Shown here piece after piece: positions 1 through 4,266 of a stretch of DNA of 5,802 nt (the first letter of the stretch is position 1; every line of letters starts with the position of its first letter). Origin of the DNA: GCA-016699975 sp964515255 (lineage in GTDB: Bacteria; Patescibacteriota; Minisyncoccia; Moranbacterales; UBA1568); the NCBI GenBank assembly GCA_964515255.1, contig CAZETL010000049.1:1-5802 (forward strand), read 5' to 3'. The notes under the pieces were generated by a model that searched no databases, was not told the origin of the DNA, and worked only from the letters and a program-made list of their open reading frames with translations. The position numbers were made by a program, and so were the translations under genes.

Positions 1-102
1 GAACCCGGTCTACATCCACCCCATGGACGCGTACTACCGGTATACTACAGCCCGTAACCGCAATCTAAAAAACCGTCTCCGAGAGACTATCACGTCCCCC
101 GA

Positions 103-139
103 GAAAAATCAAAAAGGCGATGATGTTTGCATCGCCTTT
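103..139 (-). terminator. Intrinsic terminator for the unknown gene ending at 212
   Basis: A perfect 10-bp stem (113-122 with 130-139) encloses a 7-nt loop. Read on the minus strand it is followed by two T-rich runs, TTTTTGATTTTT, over 115-104. It lies about 70 nt past the stop codon at 212. Read on the plus strand the tail is weaker (CTCCCTTT), so it might also stop transcription entering from the left. Confidence 0.75.
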
Positions 140-147
140 CTCCCTTT

Positions 148-179
148 AACCGATCAGATTTTTTCCATCGGTTTTCTTT
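148..179 (+). terminator. Possible weak plus-strand terminator hairpin
   Basis: The 7-bp inverted repeat AACCGAT / ATCGGTT (148-154 and 167-173) has a 12-nt loop and is followed on the plus strand by TTCTTTC. The stem is short and the loop long, so this is a weak terminator at best. It would fit a plus-strand gene entering from the left edge, converging on the minus-strand gene that ends at 212. Confidence 0.3.
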
Positions 180-211
180 CTCGTCAGAGTTGAGGAATTC
201 CCATCTCGATT

Positions 212-505
212 TTACGAAGAGGTCCTCATGCTCATAAACAGATTATGCGCGTCCGGACATATTTCCCCGATGCACTTGAGGCAGCTTGCATCCAAACCCG
301 CCGAAATAACTTCTCCTTTCTCCGCAATGGTTGGTCTCAAATCGTCAGCAACAACACAGAGAAGATTGTACCATTGGAGTGCTTGCCACCATGGAGATGC
401 TGCCCGGTAAAAAAATCTCATTTCCTGTCTGGATTCAGCGCACGCCAACAAAATAAGATCGGGATTGCTGCCGTTCTCAACTTCCTTTGCCAGTGCCATT
501 TCATT
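212..505 (-). CDS. Unknown protein, C-terminal portion after the assembly gap
   Basis: From the N gap an open minus-strand frame runs 97 codons to TAA at 212-214. An ATG at 499 would give a 95-residue protein if this were a separate gene. Counting from that Met, it has a hydrophobic stretch around 14-21, a tryptophan-rich segment (SPWWQALQWY, about 35-44), a hydrophobic patch (LLCVVA, 46-51), and a cysteine cluster CLKCIGEIC (73-81; CxxC plus a third Cys) near the C terminus that could bind metal or form disulfides. I do not recognise the family. Codon choice is mixed and natural for the region, and a terminator follows at 103-139. It most likely continues the ORF that starts at 726, but with exactly 10 Ns the two parts are out of frame, so the true gap length is probably different or there are two genes. 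Confidence 0.6.
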   Translation of the reverse strand, partial: NEMALAKEVENGSNPDLILLACAESRQEMRFFYRAASPWWQALQWYNLLCVVADDLRPTIAEKGEVISAGLDASCLKCIGEICPDAHNLFMSMRTSS

Positions 506-506
506 T

Positions 507-516
507 NNNNNNNNNN
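507..516. other. Assembly gap (10 Ns)
   Basis: Ten consecutive Ns interrupt the sequence, which marks a scaffold join of unknown true length. The join falls inside an apparent gene (726 to 212). Joining the two halves in frame needs a missing length that leaves remainder 2 on division by 3; 10 leaves remainder 1. The flank carries a closely spaced repeated CTCGAG (522-527 and 541-546), which may have hampered assembly. Confidence 0.97.
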
Positions 517-726
517 CCCTTCTCGAGCTACATTTCTTCTCTCGAGAACCGGGGGTCGGACACTCGCGCAAACATCGGAACGGTTGGGAATTAATGGGAT
601 TGATTCTGGCGGTCGAACAAAATACGGGGGAAAATCCCCTCTCTGCGGACGCCTTCCATGCGGAGCTCTCAGACCTTCATTGAAACCATATATGCCAACG
701 CCACCACTCACACAAGCGAACGACAT
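517..726 (-). CDS. Unknown protein, N-terminal portion up to the assembly gap
   Basis: The ATG at 726 follows an excellent Shine-Dalgarno sequence (AAGAGGAG, 6 nt away), which decides the start over an in-frame ATG at 744 that lies upstream of that site. Seventy codons are visible before the Ns. The peptide starts MSFACVSGGVGIYGFNEGLR, then becomes rich in Arg and Pro (about residues 20-62), with motifs such as FPPYFVRPPESIPLIP. There is no transmembrane segment and no catalytic motif I can name, so the function is unknown. The gene sits just downstream of a terminator-like hairpin (756-780) with no promoter in between, so its expression probably depends on read-through from the promoter at 929-956. 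It very likely continues into the ORF ending at 212. Confidence 0.65.
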
Positions 727-732
727 GACTTT

Positions 733-740
733 CTCCTCTT
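733..740 (-). promoter_or_regulatory. Strong ribosome binding site for the gene starting at 726
   Basis: On the minus strand AAGAGGAG is followed by AAAGTC and then ATG, which is near-ideal sequence and spacing. It fixes the start at 726. It lies within a 12-nt sequence (729-740) that recurs exactly at 791-802 in the upstream leader. Confidence 0.8.
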
Positions 741-755
741 GCATTGTTAAACAAC

Positions 756-780
756 AAAAAATCCCGGCTGATGTGCCGGG
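756..780 (-). terminator. Terminator or attenuator hairpin upstream of the gene at 726
   Basis: On the minus strand CCCGGC pairs with GCCGGG (a 6-bp all-GC stem, 6-nt loop, 763-780), followed by A and six Ts (761-756). This is a classic intrinsic terminator. It sits 30 nt downstream of the stop of the 36-aa ORF (812) and 29 nt upstream of the ATG at 726. Since no promoter is visible between it and that ATG, it either ends a short transcript or acts as a conditional terminator for the downstream gene. A TGCCGG at 828-823 inside the short ORF is complementary to CCGGCA in the first arm, giving a possible competing antiterminator pairing of 6 bp. Confidence 0.75.
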
Positions 781-810
781 CTCCTGACTCCTTTCTCCTC
801 TTCCCTACCC
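781..810 (-). promoter_or_regulatory. Purine tract with several Shine-Dalgarno-like motifs
   Basis: Between the stop of the 36-aa ORF and the terminator hairpin, the minus strand is almost pure purine and contains GGGA and three AGGAG motifs, at about 799-795, 793-789 and 785-781. No start codon stands at a usable distance from them. The tract contains the same 12-mer (AAGAGGAGAAAG) that serves as ribosome binding site for the gene at 726. It could bind ribosomes or a GGA-binding regulator next to the terminator stem. This role is inference; only the motif run is seen. Confidence 0.45.
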
Positions 811-811
811 T

Positions 812-922
812 TCAGGACAGCTCCGGCAAACTATAGCGCTTCTTGCGCGCAACAACGCACGCAAAGAGAATAAGGCCACGAAGGTCCCACTGAAGCGCCG
901 AGTTGTTCGCCGTCATTGCCAT
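812..922 (-). CDS. Short 36-aa ORF, probably leaderless; leader peptide or small membrane protein
   Basis: ATG at 922 to TGA at 814-812 encodes 36 residues. A near-consensus promoter (929-956) places the expected transcription start on the A of this ATG (6 nt after the -10 box), so the message would be leaderless; a second ATG follows two codons later. The peptide has a polar N terminus (TANNSALQWD), a short hydrophobic segment (GLILFACVVA, about residues 16-25), then a strongly basic RKKR and a SLPELS tail. This fits a small membrane-associated peptide, though the hydrophobic part is short for a full span. The reading frame also contains an 8-bp hairpin (864-857 with 850-843, 6-nt loop). The ORF is followed by a purine tract and an intrinsic terminator. 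It may be a free-standing small gene or a translated leader controlling the gene at 726. I do not recognise a family. Confidence 0.5.
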   Translation of the reverse strand: MAMTANNSALQWDLRGLILFACVVARKKRYSLPELS

Positions 923-928
923 GCCGAC

Positions 929-956
929 AATATACACCCGCAGAGAACCTTGTCAA
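929..956 (-). promoter_or_regulatory. Sigma-70-type promoter, TTGACA-16-TATATT
   Basis: On the minus strand a perfect -35 box TTGACA (956-951) and a -10 box TATATT (934-929, 5 of 6 matches) are separated by 16 nt. It begins 6 nt past the T-tract of the terminator at 963-993, so it opens a new transcription unit. The predicted start point is about 922, exactly the ATG of the 36-aa ORF. Confidence 0.75.
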
Positions 957-962
957 GAAAGC

Positions 963-993
963 AAAAAAACCGATTCGCACTGCGAACCGGTTT
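963..993 (-). terminator. Strong intrinsic terminator after the 62-aa gene
   Basis: The minus strand forms a stem of about 10-12 bp (993-981 with 979-967, one G-U wobble, loop around GCAGTGC) ending in seven Ts (969-963). In the plus direction the wobble becomes an A-C mismatch and the tail is weaker, so the minus orientation is favoured. It lies 27 nt past the stop at 1021 and closes the ndk / 62-aa transcription unit. Confidence 0.85.
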
Positions 994-1020
994 CTTCTAA
1001 TCCAAGGGCTCTGAATTAGG

Positions 1021-1209
1021 TCAAAACGGACGACTCCCGACGAGAGCCCGGGAAAAGAACGTCAGAGCTCTGATCTGATCGTGACCAAAGCGCCGAAGAG
1101 CCCGGGAGACTCCTTCGAAATCCCCCGTGGAGAAACATTTCGCCCAGTCCTCCGAAAAACGGCAAAACGGCTCGAGAAGAGCGCGAGTCCAAAGGGTATT
1201 CCTCTTCAT
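1021..1209 (-). CDS. Unknown 62-aa basic protein
   Basis: The ATG at 1209 is chosen because GGAGG lies 5 nt upstream (GGAGG-GAGTA-ATG). The same frame extends back to a TTG at 1305 but without such a signal. The product begins MKRNTLWTRALLEPFCRF and ends GSRPF. It is rich in Arg and Phe with two Cys, has no membrane segment, and is probably helical. It shows an internal repeat of (S/T/I)RAL at about residues 8-11, 37-40, 47-50 and 54-57. Two of these come from an identical 11-nt DNA repeat (1043-1053 and 1097-1107), suggesting partial internal duplication. The strong ribosome binding site plus the terminator 27 nt after the stop support a real gene. It follows ndk by 128 nt and may share its transcript or use a weak promoter at 1271-1299. 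I do not recognise the family, but a small RNA- or DNA-binding role is possible. Confidence 0.6.
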   Translation of the reverse strand: MKRNTLWTRALLEPFCRFSEDWAKCFSTGDFEGVSRALRRFGHDQIRALTFFSRALVGSRPF

Positions 1210-1234
1210 TACTCCCTCCCCCAGATTTTCTGGG
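1210..1234 (-). promoter_or_regulatory. Hairpin next to the ribosome binding site of the 62-aa gene
   Basis: On the minus strand a 6-bp stem CCCAGA / TCTGGG with an AAA loop (1234-1220) is directly followed by GGAGGGAGTA and the ATG at 1209. The hairpin abuts the Shine-Dalgarno sequence, so it could influence ribosome access or protect the 5' end of the message. The Shine-Dalgarno core GGAGG is at 1219-1215, so hairpin breathing would affect its first bases. Confidence 0.5.
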
Positions 1235-1270
1235 TCTTCGTTGAAAAATCGAAAGAAAGTACTGCCTGGA

Positions 1271-1299
1271 ATGATCCGCGAAATCCAAGGAAAAGTCAA
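1271..1299 (-). promoter_or_regulatory. Possible weak promoter for the 62-aa gene
   Basis: TTGACT (1299-1294) and GATCAT (1276-1271) are spaced by 17 nt on the minus strand. The -35 matches 5 of 6 bases but the -10 only 4 of 6, so this could be chance. If active it would give a 5' leader of about 55 nt containing the hairpin at 1220-1234. Confidence 0.3.
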
Positions 1300-1337
1300 T
1301 ACCAACAGAAAGACCTAGAGAGACGAATAGTAAAACA

Positions 1338-1949
1338 CTACTCGAGAATCCCGTCCAGATTTACATCGTAGAGAATCGCCTCCTGAATATGGCGATAGGA
1401 AAGCAATTCGTTTTCGGAAAACCAAATCGGGATCTCCTTCTCAGCTTCAGCAGGTTCGCCGGAAGCGTGGATAAGATTCCGAATAGATCGGCTATCAACA
1501 TCCGCCAACTGGTACGAATCTACTGTAAAATCTCCACGAATTGTCCCGACATCGCTCGAAAGCGGCTCGGTCTTTCCGGTGAGTTTTCGGACAATACCAA
1601 CTGCCTGGTGCCCCTCCAAAACAATAGCGACTACCGGACCGGAAGAAAGATACTTGGCATTCGACCCGAGAATAGCAAGGCCATTCTCTCGAAATGTCGC
1701 GAACGGAGATTTCTCTCCTTTTCTTTCATAGGCCGCAGCCGCTTTCTTTCCGACATTTTCGAGCCACTCTTCCCCGCCAACCATATAGTGCTCCTTTGCC
1801 ATCTCTGCTGTCGGAATAAGCATTTTCATCGCAACAAGTTTCAGTCCCGTTCGCTCATATCGACGAATAATCTCACCGATTAATGACCGCTGAACCGCAT
1901 CAGGCTTCAGGATAACAAGAGTTCGCTCCAAAGACTTCTTTCTTTCCAT
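1338..1949 (-). CDS. ndk: Nucleoside diphosphate kinase, long form
   Basis: Cytoplasmic enzyme that moves the gamma-phosphate of ATP to (d)NDPs through a phospho-histidine, making (d)NTPs. The 203 residues show the family landmarks: LVILKPDAV with Lys15, EHY at 53-55, SGPVVAIVLEG at 103-113, GHQAV then R121 and the TGKTEP loop, GTIRGDF at 135-141, and RNLIHASG with catalytic His161. Usual bacterial enzymes have about 140 residues. Here there are about 25 extra residues between EHY and SGP (Lys/Ala/Glu-rich, roughly 58-98), about 9 before the catalytic histidine, and a longer C terminus. The HASG motif in place of the usual HGSD and these insertions resemble Candidate Phyla Radiation enzymes (from memory). 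The start follows a weak GAG 6 nt upstream. The gene has its own promoter at 1979-2007, overlapping the stop of the preceding gene. No terminator follows before the 62-aa ORF. Confidence 0.95.
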   Translation of the reverse strand: MERKKSLERTLVILKPDAVQRSLIGEIIRRYERTGLKLVAMKMLIPTAEMAKEHYMVGGEEWLENVGKKAAAAYERKGEKSPFATFRENGLAILGSNAKYLSSGPVVAIVLEGHQAVGIVRKLTGKTEPLSSDVGTIRGDFTVDSYQLADVDSRSIRNLIHASGEPAEAEKEIPIWFSENELLSYRHIQEAILYDVNLDGILE

Positions 1950-1978
1950 AAAGACTCAACATCAAATTATTGGAGTGA

Positions 1979-2007
1979 ATTGTAGAATATTTCCACAAAA
2001 ATATCAA
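1979..2007 (-). promoter_or_regulatory. ndk promoter, TTGATA-17-TACAAT
   Basis: The -35 TTGATA (2007-2002) and -10 TACAAT (1984-1979) each match 5 of 6 consensus bases with the ideal 17-nt spacer. The predicted start is near 1971-1973, giving a leader of about 22-24 nt before the ATG at 1949. The -35 box overlaps the TGA stop of the upstream gene (2006-2004), so ndk can be expressed apart from the comEC cluster. Confidence 0.7.
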
Positions 2008-2396
2008 GTAAAATCAGCCGACGCCTCGCGCCGCGCATCCTTTTTTGCAATGCGGACAATTCGATGCGGCCGACGAATCTCATAGTATCTGACCGGCTTC
2101 CCGAGGGCGTCCGCCACCGAAATTTCCTTTGCAACTCCTTCTGAAATTGGCCCAAACACCCAAAGTTCGTCCGATCGCGCCACAAGCACGTTATTCGCCT
2201 CTATCATAAACTTTCTATCGACCGTATCGAGCAGAAAGTAATCATAGAGAGTAAATATAGTAAGAGGAATCCTTTTTCGTTCCAAAATATACCTCGTTAT
2301 AAACATCCGGTAGCAAAACGAATGCTTCGACATAGCCGCAAAGACGACCGGAATATCGAGACGAAACCGAGGAATTTTGTCGGGAACCAGTGTCAT
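2004..2396 (-). CDS. Nucleoside 2-deoxyribosyltransferase-like protein (DUF7768/DUF4406 type)
   Basis: This 130-residue protein has the signature of small nucleoside-2-deoxyribosyltransferase-like proteins. VVFAAMSKHSFCYR (about 17-30) is a first strand and loop, ITRYILERKRIPLTIF (33-48) follows, and the best-conserved part is NNVLVARSDELWVFGPISEGVAKEI then ADALGKPVRYYEI (68-107). The S-x-G-x-x-x-E-I...G-K-P-V pattern (Ser85, Gly87, Glu91) corresponds to the substrate-site glutamate region of that superfamily. A basic tail (RRPHRIVRIAKKDARR) follows. The superfamily exchanges bases on deoxynucleosides or hydrolyses N-glycosidic bonds; activity here is not proven. An in-frame TGA lies 15 codons upstream and no other start codon intervenes, so ATG 2396 is the only option, although it lacks a clear Shine-Dalgarno. 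It starts 45 nt after the exonuclease stop and probably shares its transcript. Confidence 0.7.
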   Translation of the reverse strand: MTLVPDKIPRFRLDIPVVFAAMSKHSFCYRMFITRYILERKRIPLTIFTLYDYFLLDTVDRKFMIEANNVLVARSDELWVFGPISEGVAKEISVADALGKPVRYYEIRRPHRIVRIAKKDARREASADFT

Positions 2397-2441
2397 ATAT
2401 CGAAAAGAGACATTGCGGGAGACAAGGATCGGAAATCATTC

Positions 2442-3149
2442 TCAGAACCGGAGATATTTTTGCCAATACTCGTAGAGAGCCGCTGTCGCCTCGATATCAC
2501 GCACATTGTACCGGGCAACATCGAGACATCGACCGCTACGAAAAAACTCCGCGACTTGATCACCATCTATCCCTCCTCCCTTTGGAGTCGGTATGCCAAA
2601 TGCTCGACAAGCAAGATGCAAACTCGGACGACGTCGGACCGCCCCATAAAACGACATCTGATCAAGGAGATCGATATGCTTCGCTCCCCGTTGCGAAGAG
2701 AGATATCGATTCGAAAGAAGATCCCGACTCGGACGAATTCGATGAATTGCTGACCGCATCATAAGAAAAGGGACATCAAATCCCCGTCCGTTGAAGGTGA
2801 CAAAAGTGTCGTATGACTCGGCAATTCTCCAAAATTCTTCGAGCATCTTCAGCTCGCTTGCTGGCTTGAATGAAATACCATCTTCCTCAAATGAATCCAT
2901 CGGAGCACTTGGAGACTGGAAGTATACAGCTCGTTTCCCTCTCTCGACATCAAAGAGTCCCAAAGCCACTACCTCTCCCGTAAGAGGAGAGAATCCAAGG
3001 CCATTCTTCACGTCCTGGAGAGCTGCCGCATATTCGGATTCCGCAAGCACATCTTCGCGAATCCAGCGAGTCAGCGACTTCTTGGAAGTATCGTCAAGCG
3101 AGTCAAAATCTTCCCCAACTGTTTCAATGTCGAATACAATCGTCGCCAT
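2442..3149 (-). CDS. Predicted 3'-5' exonuclease, PolB-like DnaQ fold
   Basis: The 235-residue protein belongs to the predicted 3'-5' exonuclease family related to the proofreading domain of B-family polymerases (Pfam PolB_exo2), with no polymerase domain. All catalytic motifs are visible: Exo I FDIET with Asp7 and Glu9, Exo II TFNGRGFDVPFL with Asp125, and Exo III YNVRDIEAT with Asp218. HIDLLDQ (158-164) is a further family motif. Four acidic residues should bind two metal ions and hydrolyse single-stranded DNA (or RNA) from 3' ends in the cytoplasm. It starts 1 nt after the stop of the YegP-like gene (TGA-T-ATG) and has no good Shine-Dalgarno, so translation is probably coupled. Length and motifs indicate an intact enzyme. 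In this cluster it is the natural candidate for digesting DNA brought in by ComEC, though a repair role is equally possible. Confidence 0.9.
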   Translation of the reverse strand: MATIVFDIETVGEDFDSLDDTSKKSLTRWIREDVLAESEYAAALQDVKNGLGFSPLTGEVVALGLFDVERGKRAVYFQSPSAPMDSFEEDGISFKPASELKMLEEFWRIAESYDTFVTFNGRGFDVPFLMMRSAIHRIRPSRDLLSNRYLSSQRGAKHIDLLDQMSFYGAVRRRPSLHLACRAFGIPTPKGGGIDGDQVAEFFRSGRCLDVARYNVRDIEATAALYEYWQKYLRF

Positions 3150-3150
3150 A

Positions 3151-3357
3151 TCAGGAAATGTTTCCGGGAGAACGGCGGAATATAACCGTGGTATCCTCGA
3201 TATCCGCTTTCGACGCGTCCAGCTTGACGCGATTTATCGATTTCACGGCACCTACACGCGTCTCATACCCCTCGCTCACGCAAATCGTCTCGCCGTTTCC
3301 AGCAATTAGGACCCAATAGAATTCCTCCCGAATATTTTGTTTGATTTTGAATTTCAT
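3151..3357 (-). CDS. DUF1508 / YegP-like small protein
   Basis: These 68 residues match a single DUF1508 (YegP) repeat: KFKIKQNIREEFYWVLIAGN, then NGETICVSEGYETRVGAVKSI with the typical W-x-L-x-A-x-N-G...SEGY pattern, and a VKLDASKADIED end. YegP proteins often have two such repeats (about 110 residues), while single-repeat forms also occur; they fold as a small alpha-beta unit and have no established biochemical role. A TAG stop six codons upstream in frame leaves ATG 3357 as the start. TAGGAG (3375-3370) is the only Shine-Dalgarno candidate and its 12-nt spacing is long. The gene lies 60 nt after the metallo-hydrolase gene and 1 nt before the exonuclease, so it is almost certainly co-expressed with the exonuclease. 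Confidence 0.85.
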   Translation of the reverse strand: MKFKIKQNIREEFYWVLIAGNGETICVSEGYETRVGAVKSINRVKLDASKADIEDTTVIFRRSPGNIS

Positions 3358-3369
3358 AGAAGAGATGAT

Positions 3370-3406
3370 CTCCTACGAGCATAGCGGTGTCCTCCGCATC
3401 CGTCAA
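3370..3406 (-). promoter_or_regulatory. Possible weak promoter and ribosome binding site before the YegP-like gene
   Basis: In the 60-nt gap, TTGACG (3406-3401) and TATGCT (3383-3378) are spaced 17 nt apart, with 5 and 4 matches to consensus. TAGGAG at 3375-3370 could be the ribosome binding site. A start near 3371 would remove most of this site from the message, so the two cannot both be fully used; read-through from comEC is the simpler reading. Confidence 0.25.
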
Positions 3407-3417
3407 AGAAAATCCCT

Positions 3418-4266
3418 TCAATGCGATAAAATACAGTGAGAAAAGGGACCTGTCGGGCATCGGTAGAAAACGCTCCCATCCCTATCGGTTCTCAGTATCC
3501 GTATTCCACGTCGAGAAAGCCTCTGCAAAACATCTTCGGATGGATGTCCATATGAATTCTTTCCAACGGACACCACTGCCTCCTCCGGTGTCGTGAGATC
3601 AAGAAATGCGTCGCTCGTCGAATATTTCGAACCGTGATGCGCTACTTTGAGAACTCGAACATCTCTTTTCGAAAGAAAGAGTTCCTCTCGAGGCAAATCT
3701 CCGGTAAACAAAAATACATCACTTCCAACCTGGAAAGTCGCTACGACACTCGATTCATTCGTGCTTCTTGAGCGAAAAAGTTCATTGCGATCCGGAAAGA
3801 CAACTCTCATCAGGGCGCCACGCCCGAGAGATATCTCCGTTCCAATATGTGGCGCTTCCCGACGAATTGACTTTCGGAGTATCGCATCTCTGACCGCCAT
3901 CCCTATATCGGTTTTTTCCGGGATTTCATGAGAAAGAATCAGCGGAATCCGATACTTTTCAGAAAGTTCAGGAAACGCACCGATATGGTCGGCATCTGGA
4001 TGAGTTAAGATGACTGTTTCAATCGTCCGATCCCAAGGCGGCATAATTCTCCCGATTTCCGAGAGAAGCTTCCTTCCATCCCTCCCTGTATCAATAAGGA
4101 CTTGGTTTGAACCCCGAGAAATAAATATAGCGTCGCCCTGTCCAACATCGAGAAAAATCACCGAGACGTCCAAATTATTCCCGCCGTAAATTTCATCCGT
4201 CAAAAGAAATATGTCTGAAACGAAGAGGAAGGCAATCACCAAAAGAAAGGCCCTGCGATACATCAT
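3418..4266 (-). CDS. ComEC C-terminal-type metallo-beta-lactamase, separate gene
   Basis: This 282-residue protein equals the extracytoplasmic metallo-beta-lactamase domain that is fused to the C terminus of ComEC/Rec2 in many bacteria. It starts with a membrane anchor or signal (YRRAFLLVIAFLFVSDIFLL, 3-22), so the catalytic domain lies outside the membrane. Motifs: FLDVGQGDA (38-46), the metal ligands THPDADHIG (88-96; His89, Asp91, Asp93, His94), TNESSVV (169-175), FTGD (187-190; Asp190), VAHHGSKYSTS (208-218; His210 and His211), and SVGKNSYGHPS (233-243; His241). The site is complete. In ComEC this domain is thought to be a nuclease that cuts the non-transported DNA strand. The ATG at 4266 overlaps the comEC stop as ATGA, implying translational coupling; a second ATG follows at once. 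The frame extends back to a GTG at 4410, but that would lie inside comEC and add a sequence with no match to the domain. It lacks a clear Shine-Dalgarno of its own. Confidence 0.93.
   Translation of the reverse strand: MMYRRAFLLVIAFLFVSDIFLLTDEIYGGNNLDVSVIFLDVGQGDAIFISRGSNQVLIDTGRDGRKLLSEIGRIMPPWDRTIETVILTHPDADHIGAFPELSEKYRIPLILSHEIPEKTDIGMAVRDAILRKSIRREAPHIGTEISLGRGALMRVVFPDRNELFRSRSTNESSVVATFQVGSDVFLFTGDLPREELFLSKRDVRVLKVAHHGSKYSTSDAFLDLTTPEEAVVSVGKNSYGHPSEDVLQRLSRRGIRILRTDRDGSVFYRCPTGPFSHCILSH

Larger units (their letters stand above)
2..193 (+). other. Open plus-strand frame at the window edge, possible 3' end of a gene
   Basis: One plus-strand frame is open from the window edge for 63 codons to a TGA at 191-193. 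The other two plus frames stop early, at 55-57 and 66-68. The first dozen codons are rich in C-ending codons (TAC, ATC, CAC, GAC), which looks like real coding sequence, and the peptide begins NPVYIHPMDAYYRY. However, the frame runs straight through two hairpins (113-139 and 148-173), where genes normally end, so only the first part may be coding or the whole frame may be chance. I do not recognise the peptide. Confidence 0.25.

Noticed and set aside
245..787. Plus-strand open frames of 60 to 180 codons across 228-787
   Set aside because: They run across the Ns and through the terminator at 756-780, have no ribosome binding site, and oppose a minus-strand frame with a strong one.
1043..1107. 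Repeated AGAGCCCGGGA as a possible binding-site pair
   Set aside because: Both copies are in frame and encode SRAL in the 62-aa protein, so coding duplication explains them better than an operator.
1016..1288. A 90-codon minus-strand frame overlapping the 62-aa gene
   Set aside because: It lacks a ribosome binding site, and its Gly/Ser/Arg-rich peptide looks like an out-of-frame reading of the 62-aa gene.
1389..1883. A 164-codon open frame on the plus strand
   Set aside because: It lies wholly antisense to ndk, whose motifs are unmistakable; the plus-strand peptide has no recognisable domain and no ribosome binding site.
2242..2466. A 74-codon minus-strand frame between the exonuclease and the deoxyribosyltransferase-like gene
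   Set aside because: It overlaps the end of one and the start of the other in a different frame; the longer frame carries the conserved motifs.
2791..3309. A 172-codon open frame on the plus strand
   Set aside because: It is antisense to the exonuclease and the YegP-like gene, and its Ser-rich composition is typical of a reverse-strand shadow.
3263..3460. A 65-codon minus-strand frame between the metallo-hydrolase and the YegP-like gene
   Set aside because: It overlaps both genes in another frame, and the YegP-like frame has clear family motifs. I considered it as a frameshifted C terminus of the metallo-hydrolase, but that domain already ends normally after RTDRDGSVFYR.
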